Source: Candidatus Tectimicrobiota bacterium
GTDB taxonomy: Bacteria; UBA8248; JACPRG01
Length of the DNA stretch: 20,780 nucleotides
NCBI GenBank assembly: GCA_016190025.1
Contig: JACPRG010000127.1
Span: forward strand, 1-20,780
Direction: 5' to 3'
The translations under genes were made by a program, and so were the position numbers. Within the stretch, counting starts at the first letter, position 1. Each line of letters begins with the position of its first letter. The notes beneath the pieces were generated by a model, which was given only the letters and a program-made list of their open reading frames with translations, did not search any database and had not been told where the DNA came from. Below, in pieces: positions 1 to 7,604 of the stretch.

Positions 1-240
1 CCCCAGCTGGTCCTCGAAGTGATCGAGGCTGGCTTCGTCGATGGCGACGACGGCGATGTCGCGGTTGGCCCTTTCGGGCCTCGCGAATTGCACGAAGCGG
101 TGGTCGAGGGATTTCAGCTCGGCCAGCTCGAAGAGGCCCAGGGTCCACAGGGCCGCGAGCCCGGCGAAGACCAGGGCGGCGACGCCCAGGGCGGTGTACA
201 GGCGACGGGGGTCCTTGCGCAGATGGGCGAAAAGCGGCAC
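1..240 (-). CDS. CHASE2-domain sensor protein, N-terminal part (cut by window edge)
   Basis: The reverse strand is open from a GTG at 240 to the window edge, giving 80 residues. A short basic N-terminus is followed by one hydrophobic segment at about residues 16-36. After it comes a CHASE2-like start, with LDHRFVQFARP and then DIAVVAIDEASLDHF at about residues 45-75. CHASE2 is an extracytoplasmic sensing domain, and such proteins usually carry further membrane segments and a C-terminal adenylate cyclase, GGDEF or kinase domain. That effector end lies outside the window, so the output cannot be named. The start lies 22 bases after the stop of the CGNR-like gene upstream, which suggests one transcript. 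The frame is open further upstream, so a slightly earlier start is possible. The CHASE2 call rests on recognising the pattern of its first ~40 residues. Confidence 0.6.
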   Translation of the reverse strand, partial: MPLFAHLRKDPRRLYTALGVAALVFAGLAALWTLGLFELAELKSLDHRFVQFARPERANRDIAVVAIDEASLDHFEDQLG

Positions 241-262
241 GGGGGAGCCCGCCTTGATCTTC

Positions 263-1117
263 TCAGCCGGGGGAGGACTTCTCTTCGTACTTGCGCCACC
301 AGACGAAACTGCGCGCGGGCGCCGAGGCGGCCGCCCGTCTCCGGCCCGCCTTTCTTTTCTCTTTCTGTTCCGTCCGGGTCCTGTTGTGGGAGCGGAATCG
401 GCAAAGGTCGCCGCAGTAGAGCTTTCGGTGGTTGAAGCGCTGGATGAAAAAGGCGCCGCACTCTTTGCACTTCCGCACCCGCTGCGCCGCGGCGCTGATG
501 AGGAAAAGGCAGAACCGGTAGTACAGCAGGCTCCGCAGGTCGAACGTCTTGGGTTCCAGCCGCAGGGTTCGGGGCTGGACGCCTTTCCCCCCCGCCCTGC
601 CGTCCGGCGCGGAGGAGTCCGCCTGCGCGGAGCCCTCCTCGACGGAGCGCGCGTCGCCGAAAGCGGAGGGGTCCTCCGCACCCTCGGGACTGCCGTTGGG
701 CGGCACCTCGGAGATGATGTGGAACTTGAAGCCGTACAGACCCATCAGATAGCTATTGACCCGTTCCACCACGTCCCTGGGGACGGTTCCCTTCTCGGCG
801 AGGGTTTCGAGCGTCTCGCGGACGCTCTCCTGCGTCCGGTGGATGTGGGCGAGGGTGGGCTCCATGCCCCCGTAGTGCCACTGGGGGGACTTTCTCCCGC
901 GCGGTCTCCGTTCCTCCGCCCGGGCGCCGGACTCTTCGCCGGCGTCCAGCGAGACCCCGAACCACTCCAGCAGGTGGTCCACCCAGTTTTCTTCGGACAG
1001 GGACGCATTGGCGAACTCGATGGCCCAGGGAGCCGCTTCCAGCAGCTCGGCGGCCGCCCGTGAAGCGGCCCTGGACGGATGGGGGGTGGACATCGTCATC
1101 TCTATCGGATCAGGCAT
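263..1117 (-). CDS. CGNR zinc-finger-like protein
   Basis: This 284-residue protein has a four-cysteine cluster near its C-terminus: C217 and C220 (CKECGAFF), then C235 and C239 (YCGDLCRFRSHNR). The spacing and the following Arg/Asn-rich stretch resemble the CGNR zinc finger found at the end of stress-related bacterial regulators. Residues 30-135 are probably helical. Residues 140-185 are a low-complexity Gly/Ser/Glu linker, and the last 35 residues are very basic. DNA or RNA binding is plausible but inferred. The ATG start overlaps the stop of the preceding channel remnant by 8 bases (ATGCCTGA), so translation may be coupled. Internal ATGs at codons 7 and 9 are alternatives. The usual N-terminal domain of CGNR regulators is not obvious here. 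Confidence 0.65.
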   Translation of the reverse strand: MPDPIEMTMSTPHPSRAASRAAAELLEAAPWAIEFANASLSEENWVDHLLEWFGVSLDAGEESGARAEERRPRGRKSPQWHYGGMEPTLAHIHRTQESVRETLETLAEKGTVPRDVVERVNSYLMGLYGFKFHIISEVPPNGSPEGAEDPSAFGDARSVEEGSAQADSSAPDGRAGGKGVQPRTLRLEPKTFDLRSLLYYRFCLFLISAAAQRVRKCKECGAFFIQRFNHRKLYCGDLCRFRSHNRTRTEQKEKRKAGRRRAAASAPARSFVWWRKYEEKSSPG

Positions 1118-1463
1118 TGCCGGCCAGTTCCCGCAGCTTTCGAACCTGATCGACCGGACCCATCACGACGAGCACGTCGTCCGTCTCCAGAGAGGTAGTC
1201 AGCTTCCGGGTTGTACTGGTAACCGCTGTGTCCGGCCTTTTTGGCGGCGACGACGAGCAGGCCCATCTTTCGTCGGGGGATGGCCGCCTCCCGCAGGATC
1301 TTTCCGCGCAGCGGGGAGCGCTCGCCGATGACGGCCTCGAAATCCCGGTCATGTAAAAGGAATCGAAAAGGCTCCATCCGTCCTCGATGATTCTGAATCC
1401 GAGCGTCCCCACCAGAAAGAGGGCCGCGAGGGTCGCGACCGGGAACAGGATCTTTCGGGACAT
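1110..1463 (-). pseudogene. Degenerate RCK-type potassium channel (TM1 fused to RCK-C, frameshifted)
   Basis: From the ATG at 1463, 39 codons encode a membrane segment and then GWSLFDSFYMT. This is the TM1 and pre-pore stretch of two-TM bacterial potassium channels. At about 1344-1349 the homology jumps, in another frame, to DFEAVIGERSPLRGKILREA and onward. That is the start of the RCK/TrkA C-terminal domain, and it runs to NPEADY. Near 1190-1195, at CTCTCT, it returns to the first frame with LETDDVLVVMG and ends at 1110. The selectivity filter, TM2 and the whole NAD-binding RCK-N domain (about 200 residues in the family) are absent, so it cannot be an ion channel. Either this is a decayed gene, or assembly errors produced the frameshifts. 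A small deletion-plus-frameshift artefact would not explain the missing core. Confidence 0.6.
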
Positions 1464-1528
1464 AGAGAATCCACGATGCCAAAGAAGCCGCAACCCGCGC
1501 GCCCGAAGGCGCCATCCCAGCCCGACAG

Positions 1529-1556
1529 TGTATAACACGGCAATACGTGTATGCAA
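1529..1556 (-). promoter_or_regulatory. Possible promoter upstream of channel remnant
   Basis: On the reverse strand, TTGCAT (1556-1551) and TATACA (1534-1529) are separated by 16 bases, in an AT-richer patch 66 bases before the ATG at 1463. The -35 match is poor, so the call is weak. It would drive the channel remnant, the CGNR-like gene and the CHASE2 gene. Confidence 0.25.
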
Positions 1557-1615
1557 TAGGGCCATAAACAGCGGCAGTTAGGAAGATTTCGGAGCGGATT
1601 GGGTTTCAAGCCCGT

Positions 1616-1644
1616 TTGACGCGGCGGGGAGGCGTCACTATGTT
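1616..1644 (+). promoter_or_regulatory. sigma70-type promoter for fxsA
   Basis: TTGACG (1616-1621) and TATGTT (1639-1644) are spaced by exactly 17 bases. Transcription would begin near 1651, which leaves a ~40-base leader before the ATG at 1692. It also argues against the earlier in-frame GTG at 1653. Confidence 0.55.
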
Positions 1645-1679
1645 GGAAAGGGGTGCTTTTGACGTGGACGAGGGGTTGC

Positions 1680-1685
1680 GGGAGG
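1680..1685 (+). promoter_or_regulatory. Ribosome binding site deciding the FxsA start
   Basis: GGGAGG lies 6 bases before the ATG at 1692. The upstream GTG at 1653 has no comparable site and would add a non-hydrophobic extension to the first membrane segment. Confidence 0.6.
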
Positions 1686-1691
1686 CCGAGG

Positions 1692-2084
1692 ATGCTGGTT
1701 AAGCTGTTCCTTCTCTTCACGGCGGTCCCCCTGCTGGAGCTCGCCCTGCTCATCCGGGTCGGACAAGAGATCGGGGTGTTCAACACCCTTGCCATTGTCG
1801 TGATCACGGGCGCGGCGGGGGCCTGGCTCGCGAGGGCCGAGGGCCTGGGCGTGCTTCGCAGAATCCGCGAGTCCATCGACGCGGGCCTTCCCCCCTCGAC
1901 GGAGCTCATCGACGGCGCGCTGATCCTGGCGGGGGGCATTCTCCTCCTGACGCCCGGCCTGGTGACCGACGCCGCCGGTCTTCTCTGCCTCATCCCGCCG
2001 ACGCGACGGGTGCTGCGCAGGTGGGTCGTTCAGCGGGTCCTCCGCCGCATCGAGCGGAGGGTCATCACCTTCCGGGGCCTCTGA
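1692..2084 (+). CDS. fxsA: FxsA family membrane protein
   Basis: This 130-residue protein starts with MLVKLFLLFTAVPLLELALL, the typical opening of the FxsA family. Next comes GQEIGVFNTLAIVVITGAAG as a second membrane segment. GALILAGGILLLTPGLVTDA and LLCLIPPTRRVLRR form the third and fourth hydrophobic regions. The C-terminal tail is short and very basic. In E. coli FxsA is an inner-membrane protein whose overproduction relieves F-plasmid exclusion of phage T7; its normal role is not known. The gene is alone on the plus strand with its own promoter, and it ends convergent with hisS, separated by a short hairpin. Confidence 0.85.
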   Translation: MLVKLFLLFTAVPLLELALLIRVGQEIGVFNTLAIVVITGAAGAWLARAEGLGVLRRIRESIDAGLPPSTELIDGALILAGGILLLTPGLVTDAAGLLCLIPPTRRVLRRWVVQRVLRRIERRVITFRGL

Positions 2085-2107
2085 CGCCTCGCGGCGGGCG
2101 CGAGGCG
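2085..2107. terminator. Hairpin between convergent fxsA and hisS
   Basis: A perfect 9-bp inverted repeat (CGCCTCGCG / CGCGAGGCG) with a 5-base loop starts at the base after the fxsA stop and ends 2 bases before the hisS stop. There is no T-run on either side, so it is at best a weak or factor-assisted bidirectional terminator. Confidence 0.4.
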
Positions 2108-2109
2108 GA

Positions 2110-3372
2110 TCAGCCGGCCCCCCTGCGGATCTCTTCCGGAACCTGATCGAAAGGCACGGCGCGCTGGGAGCCGTCCCGCAGGTCGCGGACCTGCGCCGCC
2201 CCCGCCCCGAGCTCGTCCTCCCCGATGAGGATGGCGAACGCCGCGCCCGAGCGGTCGGCCTTCTTCATCTGGGACTTCAGGCTCCGCCCCTCGCAATCCC
2301 ACAAGACCGCGAGGCCGGCCTTCCGCCACGCCTGGGCCCACCCGAAGGCGCGCGCGGCGGCGCGCTCGCCGAGGGCGACCAGGAAGACCTTGTCCGGGTC
2401 GCGCGTCTGCTGCACCTTGGGGACGAGGGAAGCCAGGCGCTCCATCCCGATGGCGAACCCGGTGGCGGGCGTGGGGGCGCCCCCCAGGAGCTCCACGAGC
2501 CCATCGTAGCGTCCGCCTCCCGCCACGGCGTTCTGCGCACCCAGCCCCTCGGCGGTGATCTCGAAGGCGGTGTGGGTGTAGTAATCGAGGCCCCGCACCA
2601 GCCGCGGGTTGAGCTCGTAGGGGACCCCCGCCTCTTGCAGAAGGCGCTGAACCAGCTCGAAGTTCTCCCTCGACGGCGGGCCGAGGTGGTCGAGGAGCGC
2701 TGGGGCCTGGGCGGTCACCCGCCGGCACCCTTCGTTCTTGCAATCCAGGATGCGCAAGGGGTTCTCCCGGAACCGCCGGTTGCAATCTTCGCACAACTCG
2801 GCCAGCCGGTCCCGGAAGTAGCCCCGGAGGGCTTTCAGGTATCCCGGACGGTCGGCGGGGCCGCCCAGGGTGTTGAGGTGCGCCGTCATGCCTCGCAGGC
2901 CGAGGCCGGAGAGGATCTCCCACGCCAGGGCGATGATCTCCGCGTCCACGGCCGGATGGGAGGAGCCGAAGACCTCGCAATCGATCTGGTGGAACTGGCG
3001 CAGCCGTCCGGCCTGGGGACGCTCGTAGCGGAACATCGGGCCGATGCAGTAGAGCCGGGTCACGTCGCCCGTCCGGTCGAGGTGGTGCTCCAGGTACGCG
3101 CGGACGATGGAAGCCGTGGCCTCGGGGCGCAGGGTGAGGCTGTCCCCGCCCCGGTCCTCGAAGGTGTACATCTCCTTGTGGACGATGTCGGTGGCCTCCC
3201 CGATCCCCCGCGCGAAGAGGTCGGTCTTCTCGAAGACGGGGATCTTGATCTCGCCAAACCCGTAGCGGTGAAAGGCGTCCCGGGCGACGGCCTCCATCCG
3301 CTGCCAGACGGATGACTGCGGGGGGAGGACATCCTGGACGCCCCGGACCGCGCGGATCTTTTCCTTCTTCAA
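2110..3372 (-). CDS. hisS: Histidine--tRNA ligase
   Basis: Class II aminoacyl-tRNA synthetase of 420 residues, the normal length, charging tRNA-His in the cytoplasm. Motif 1 lies in the first ~90 residues, which include the family opening VRGVQDVLPP. Motif 2 is FRYERPQAGRLRQFHQ. The histidine-specific signature is LVRGLDYYTHTAFE. Motif 3 is AGGGRYDGL...GFAIGMERL. The last ~95 residues form the anticodon-binding domain. The start is TTG at 3372; it places LRAVRGVQD-type sequence at the expected distance, and AAGGA lies just upstream. The gene sits 19 bases after the sirtuin gene and is probably the last gene of the comEC-sirtuin-hisS transcript. Confidence 0.97.
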   Translation of the reverse strand: MKKEKIRAVRGVQDVLPPQSSVWQRMEAVARDAFHRYGFGEIKIPVFEKTDLFARGIGEATDIVHKEMYTFEDRGGDSLTLRPEATASIVRAYLEHHLDRTGDVTRLYCIGPMFRYERPQAGRLRQFHQIDCEVFGSSHPAVDAEIIALAWEILSGLGLRGMTAHLNTLGGPADRPGYLKALRGYFRDRLAELCEDCNRRFRENPLRILDCKNEGCRRVTAQAPALLDHLGPPSRENFELVQRLLQEAGVPYELNPRLVRGLDYYTHTAFEITAEGLGAQNAVAGGGRYDGLVELLGGAPTPATGFAIGMERLASLVPKVQQTRDPDKVFLVALGERAAARAFGWAQAWRKAGLAVLWDCEGRSLKSQMKKADRSGAAFAILIGEDELGAGAAQVRDLRDGSQRAVPFDQVPEEIRRGAG

Positions 3373-3391
3373 TTCCTTCGCTTTCCTCGGA

Positions 3392-4222
3392 TCAGGAGGA
3401 TGGGCGCCTCGGGTCCCGCCGCTTCGCCTGCGCGAGGCGCTCGACGACGGCCGGCAGCGCCTCTCCCGCCTTTCCCAGAAGGGTCTCGTCCGCCAGGTCG
3501 GAGATGGGAGTCCTTTCGGGGTTCACCTCCAGGACATACGCCCCGTTGCGCTTGGCGAGAACCGGCAGGTGGGCCGCGGGCTGGACGACCGCCGAGGTGC
3601 CGGCCACGATCATGAAATCGCACCGGGCGGCCGCCTCAAAGGCCGCCTCCAGGACCTCGGGGTCCAGGCCCTCTCCGAACCACACGACGTTGGGTCTCAG
3701 CAGGGCCCCGGATTCCGTCCGGGGCGGGATCGGCTCCAGGGGAACCCGCCGGTCCTCCCAGACGCGTCCGTCCTCGAGGCTTCTCACTTCCCAGATGTTT
3801 CCGTGCATCTCCAACACATGGCGGCTCCCCGCCTCGCGGTGAAAGCCGTCGATGTTCTGGGTGAGAAGGGTGAACCGGGGGAACATCGCTTCGAGCGCCC
3901 TCAGCGCGTAATGGGCGGGGTTGGGTCCGGCCCGGCGGATGACCGAGCGGCGCCAATCGTAGAACTCCCAGACGAGCCGGGGGTCCGCCGCGAAGGCCTC
4001 GGGCGTCGCCAGCTCCTCGGGCCGGCGGCTCCGCCAAAGCCCGCCTTCTCCCCGGAAGGTCGGGACTCCGCTCTCCGCCGAAACGCCGGCGCCCGTGAGG
4101 GCCGCCGTGTGGCGCGCCGTGAGCAGGGCGTCGAGTCCTCGCTGGCTGATCTGCGGGGGCGGACCCAGAGCGGCGTCTCCTCTTCCTCGGACGGCGGAGC
4201 CGAACCCTGGTGGGGGTCGCAC
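3392..4222 (-). CDS. Sir2-family NAD-dependent protein deacylase lacking zinc cysteines
   Basis: Sirtuin of about 276 residues. Visible motifs, numbered from the GTG at 4222, are the NAD-binding GAGVSAESGVPTFRG (44-58), TQNIDGFH (121-128), catalytic H140 in EMHGN, GTSAVVQPA (208-216) and EVNPE (232-236). Y88 and R91 in FYDWRR match the Tyr/Arg pair that favours succinyl and malonyl lysine in class III sirtuins such as CobB and SIRT5. The two CxxC knuckles that normally bind structural zinc are replaced by SLED (148-151) and TESG (169-172). The lengths around them are conserved, so the module was not deleted. The start is uncertain; a later start around residue 20-30 would keep the fold. It lies between comEC and hisS. 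The family call is firm, the activity less so. Confidence 0.88.
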   Translation of the reverse strand: MRPPPGFGSAVRGRGDAALGPPPQISQRGLDALLTARHTAALTGAGVSAESGVPTFRGEGGLWRSRRPEELATPEAFAADPRLVWEFYDWRRSVIRRAGPNPAHYALRALEAMFPRFTLLTQNIDGFHREAGSRHVLEMHGNIWEVRSLEDGRVWEDRRVPLEPIPPRTESGALLRPNVVWFGEGLDPEVLEAAFEAAARCDFMIVAGTSAVVQPAAHLPVLAKRNGAYVLEVNPERTPISDLADETLLGKAGEALPAVVERLAQAKRRDPRRPSS

Positions 4223-4279
4223 AGGGAAGCCGCCGGCTTCACCTCACCGGCAAAAGAATGTGGCTCTCACCCCCGGAAG

Positions 4280-6733
4280 TCAATGAAGCCTCGCGGATAC
4301 CCCGGCCGCCGCCTGGGCGGGGGGGATCTCGGCCGCCCGGGCGTGAAGGCTTCGGCGGGGCCGCAACGTGCTCTCCACCCGGTACGTCTCGCCGTCCGAC
4401 CAGACCCGGACGGCGCCGTCCCAATCCGTGCGGAAGACGGCGGTTCCCAGCCCCTCGTAGCGGGAGAGGACGGCCCGGGAGGGGTGGCCCATCCAGGGCC
4501 TTCCCGCCGAAATGACGGCGGCCCGCGGACGGACCTCCCGGAGAAGGGCGGGCGAACTCGAAGTGGAGCTGCCGTGGTGGGGAACCCGGAGGACTTCCGC
4601 CCGCAGGTCTTGTCCCGAGCGGATCAGAACCCGCTCCCCTTTGCGCTCGAGGTCTCCGGTCAGCAGGACGCGGACCTTGCCGTGAGTGAGGCGAAGGACC
4701 ACGGACTGGTCGTTGTCCGGACGGCGGCGGGCGGTCCTTGCCTGGGGCAGGGGGTGGAGGACTTCGATGCGGTAGCCGCGGCCCGGGATCGTCGCACCCC
4801 GCCGCAGCCGCCGCACCGGGACGCCGCGCTCTTCCGCCGCCCGCAGGACGCGGGCCCGAAGCGGGTTGGCCGAGGGCAGACCGCTCTCCCACAGCTCGCC
4901 CACCGAGAGGGCCTGGAAGACGGCCGGAGCGCCGCCGGCGTGGTTGCGCTCGGGATGGGTCAGGAGGACGTAATCGAGGCGCCGCACCCAATGTTTCTCC
5001 AAGTAGGGGACGACCACCGCCTCCCCCACGTCGAAGGTTTCCGAGAGCTTTCCCGCGGCGTCCACCAGGAGCGTGCGCCCGTCGGGAAGCCGGACGAAAG
5101 TGGCGTCCGCGTCTCCGACGTCCAGAAAAATCATCTCCAGCTCGCCTCTGTGCGCGGACCGCACGGGGCCCAGGGAGGTCCACAGGACGGAGACCCCCAG
5201 GACGGCGAGGGAGGCGCCGACAGCGAGCCGCGTCCAGTTCCTGTGGCGGCGAAGAAGAAGCCAGGCGGCCGCCGGGCCATACAGGGCGAGGAGCATCAGG
5301 GGAGTGGGCGGCGGAATGCGCAGGGCGGATTTCGGGAGGACGGCGAACCAGCGGGCGCCCTCCACCAGCAGGAGCGCCAGGTATTGAACGGGGAAAAAGA
5401 GAAGACTCGACAGAGAGGGGATCGCCGCGCCCAAGACGGAGGCCACCAGCCCGGCCGGGACCAGGATGGAGGCCACCGGGATCAGCGCCAGGTTGGCCGC
5501 CACGCCGTAGAGGCTGACCCGGTGAAAGTGAAAGGCCAGGATCGGGATCATGGCTAGGGAAACCAGGACCGTCACCCGGATGAAATCCCGCAGTTTGTCC
5601 TTGGGCACGAAGGTCCGCGCAGTGACGAGAATGACCAACACCGCCACAAAGGACAGTTGAAAACCGACGTCGAAGAGGAATCGGCTGTCCCACAGCAGGA
5701 TCAGGAGGGCGGCCAGACCCAGCGTGTTGAAGTGGTCCCGGTCCCGTTGGAGGAACCGGGCCAGCAGATAGCTGACCACCATGATCGTCGCCCGGACGGT
5801 GGTCACGCGGGCGCCGGCGAGGATCATGTAGGCCAGGAGGAGGGGAATGGCGCCCAGGGCGGCCAGCCGGTCCGGCGTTAGGAAAGCGGGCAGCCGGACG
5901 CAGATGCCTCGGGGAACCCGGCGGGCGCCCCACCGAAGGGACCCGAAGAGGAAGAGGACGACGAATCCCACGTGCAGGCCGGAGATCGCCAGGAGGTGGC
6001 CGGTCCCCGAGATGTAAAAATCGGACTGGGTGTTGGATGGCACCGTGCGGCGCTCGCCGTAGAGAAGGGCGCTCAACACCGCGGCCTCCCGCGGCGGCAG
6101 ACCGCTTTGGATTGCGCCGAGCAGCCGTTCCCGGACCGAGTAGAGCCAGGAGAGAAGGGGAGAGCCCGTCCCCCTTTCAAGGAGGGCGAGCTGCGCCGGG
6201 CGGCTCACGCCCCCGACCGCCACGATCCCCCGGGCCGCCAGATAGGTTTCATAGTCGAATGACCCGGGGTTGCCGAACCCCTTCGGGCGGTGCAGCCGCA
6301 CCCCGCTGACCCGCACGCGGTCACCGTACTTCAGGTCCGCGCCGGTCCAGTAGAGAGTCAGGCGCGCCCGGCCGGCCACGGGAACGTTTTTCTCCGCCCT
6401 CTCGATCTTCTCCAGCCGGAGGAAAACGTGGTCGGTGCTGCGGCCTCGGTCCAGCGGAGTGTCCACCCGCGCGACCAAGTCGACGCGGTCGGAGGAAAGG
6501 GGCACTGGCTCTGCGTGCCAGGGCATCCGGACGTGAGGGAGAAGGAGGCCGGCCGCCAGGGCGGCCGACGCCATCCACCCGGTCCTCCGGGCCCTCGGGT
6601 CGAGAAACAGATAGAGGAGGTGTCCCCCTGCAAGCAAGCCGGCGGCCACCCTGACAGACAGCGGTGTGGCGGGGGAGGAGAGAAGGATTCCGGCCAGCAG
6701 AGCGACGGCCAGGTGGAAGAATGGGGCGTTCAT
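4280..6733 (-). CDS. comEC: ComEC/Rec2 family DNA-uptake channel protein
   Basis: Polytopic membrane protein of 817 residues. The N-terminal ~180 residues hold membrane segments and the DUF4131-type OB-like domain. The Competence domain (about 200-490) carries GTGHLLAISGLHVG (243-256) and many membrane helices. A C-terminal metallo-beta-lactamase-like domain starts at LDVG (537), with VPHHGSS (718-723) and TGDLE. The family moves single-stranded DNA across the inner membrane during natural transformation. The nuclease site is altered. The usual LDVGQGDA is LDVGDADA, and the usual HxHxDH is HPERNH (593-598), with Glu and Asn at metal-ligand positions. It is the first gene of a probable operon with the sirtuin (57-base gap) and hisS. 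The ATG at 6733 gives a hydrophobic first segment directly. Confidence 0.93.
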   Translation of the reverse strand: MNAPFFHLAVALLAGILLSSPATPLSVRVAAGLLAGGHLLYLFLDPRARRTGWMASAALAAGLLLPHVRMPWHAEPVPLSSDRVDLVARVDTPLDRGRSTDHVFLRLEKIERAEKNVPVAGRARLTLYWTGADLKYGDRVRVSGVRLHRPKGFGNPGSFDYETYLAARGIVAVGGVSRPAQLALLERGTGSPLLSWLYSVRERLLGAIQSGLPPREAAVLSALLYGERRTVPSNTQSDFYISGTGHLLAISGLHVGFVVLFLFGSLRWGARRVPRGICVRLPAFLTPDRLAALGAIPLLLAYMILAGARVTTVRATIMVVSYLLARFLQRDRDHFNTLGLAALLILLWDSRFLFDVGFQLSFVAVLVILVTARTFVPKDKLRDFIRVTVLVSLAMIPILAFHFHRVSLYGVAANLALIPVASILVPAGLVASVLGAAIPSLSSLLFFPVQYLALLLVEGARWFAVLPKSALRIPPPTPLMLLALYGPAAAWLLLRRHRNWTRLAVGASLAVLGVSVLWTSLGPVRSAHRGELEMIFLDVGDADATFVRLPDGRTLLVDAAGKLSETFDVGEAVVVPYLEKHWVRRLDYVLLTHPERNHAGGAPAVFQALSVGELWESGLPSANPLRARVLRAAEERGVPVRRLRRGATIPGRGYRIEVLHPLPQARTARRRPDNDQSVVLRLTHGKVRVLLTGDLERKGERVLIRSGQDLRAEVLRVPHHGSSTSSSPALLREVRPRAAVISAGRPWMGHPSRAVLSRYEGLGTAVFRTDWDGAVRVWSDGETYRVESTLRPRRSLHARAAEIPPAQAAAGVSARLH

Positions 6734-6768
6734 CTGTTTCGCCGAATTTACGCCAACCTCGCGCTGTT

Positions 6769-6797
6769 CTTATATCATCCTCCGAGCCCGCCGGCAA
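6769..6797 (-). promoter_or_regulatory. sigma70-type promoter for comEC operon
   Basis: On the reverse strand TTGCCG (6797-6792) and TATAAG (6774-6769) are separated by 17 bases. Transcription would start near 6762, ~29 bases before the comEC ATG. Confidence 0.55.
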
Positions 6798-6952
6798 CCC
6801 TTTCCGCAGGTGAAGAGAAATTTCACGGGGATCTCCTCGGGAACTCTTTCGCTTCAGTCAGGGCTTCGCTGGGACGGGCCTCTCGGAACTCGCCTCCCGA
6901 CCCCCCCGGCTCACGAGAGAGGTGTCCTGGGGCCTTTTCGCAGGGAATAGGG

Positions 6953-6981
6953 TTGCCAGCCCGATGTCCGGCGGATAACAT
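6953..6981 (+). promoter_or_regulatory. sigma70-type promoter for lipoprotein-aspS unit
   Basis: TTGCCA (6953-6958) and TAACAT (6976-6981) are spaced by 17 bases. A start near 6988 gives a ~59-base leader before the ATG at 7047. Confidence 0.5.
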
Positions 6982-7046
6982 GCTCAAACGATGGAGAGGA
7001 GAGGGGTCTTTTCCCTCGCCCCGGAACGTGAGGAGAAGGTAGCGGG

Positions 7047-7556
7047 ATGAGGCCGGGCCGTTTTGTGGGCGTCCTTTCTTTTGCGGTGGCGAGCCTCGGG
7101 TTGCTGATGGGTTGCAGCTGGATTTCCAAGGCGCCGCCCCCGCCCGATTCCCTCGCCGCATGGCTGCCGGAGGGGCCGCGCTCACAGGCGCTTCTTTTCT
7201 TGAGGGCCCAGCTGCCCAAAGTCATCGCGTGCCCATCCACCATCGAGTTGACTGAGAACGGGGTTTCGTGGGTAGACCTTTATTCCTGCCATCCGGAAGA
7301 CCTCCGGCGCAGGCTCCGTTTCAAGGACCTCCAGGCGGTCCGGCTCATCTGGCAGAAGGTCCACATGGGCCCTGATGCGCGCTGGCTCGAGGCGCTGCAC
7401 AACGGGAGCTGGGTTCCGGTCGGAAGGGGGTCTGGCCTGGGCGGAGAGGACGGGATGCGGGCGCTGGAGGCCGTCAAGACCGCTCTGGAGCGTCTGGGTC
7501 CCGGGCGGGAGACGCCCCACCGGTGGGAGGCGCACGCCCGGCCTTATCTCTTCTGA
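7047..7556 (+). CDS. Small predicted lipoprotein, function unknown
   Basis: This 169-residue protein has a basic start (MRPGR), a hydrophobic stretch to about residue 21 and a lipobox LLMGC with C23 as the lipidated residue. It should therefore be a membrane-anchored lipoprotein outside the cytoplasm. The mature part has Pro-rich residues after the anchor, then a ~120-residue domain with two further Cys in CPSTIEL and YSCHPED; a disulfide is possible. I do not recognise the family. The start has AGGAG 11 bases upstream, and it is 48 bases before aspS, so the two are probably cotranscribed. The pairing may be positional only. Confidence 0.75.
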   Translation: MRPGRFVGVLSFAVASLGLLMGCSWISKAPPPPDSLAAWLPEGPRSQALLFLRAQLPKVIACPSTIELTENGVSWVDLYSCHPEDLRRRLRFKDLQAVRLIWQKVHMGPDARWLEALHNGSWVPVGRGSGLGGEDGMRALEAVKTALERLGPGRETPHRWEAHARPYLF

Positions 7557-7604
7557 AATCGGCCGCCAAGCCGCTCGTCCCATCGTCGAAGGGAACGCCA
7601 TCGC

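Larger units (their letters stand above)
6734..7046. other. Divergent intergenic region, comEC / lipoprotein-aspS
   Basis: These 313 bases hold two outward-facing sigma70-like promoters (listed separately) about 155 bases apart. I see no convincing gene, tRNA or strong hairpin between them. Open frames crossing this stretch have shadow-like composition. Confidence 0.5.

Noticed and set aside
41..1063. 340-residue open frame on the plus strand
   Set aside because: Antisense to the CHASE2 and CGNR-like genes; no recognisable domain.
3569..5557. 662-residue open frame on the plus strand
   Set aside because: It is antisense to the sirtuin and comEC genes, with no family pattern and the Gly/Pro/Arg-rich composition typical of shadow frames in high-GC DNA.
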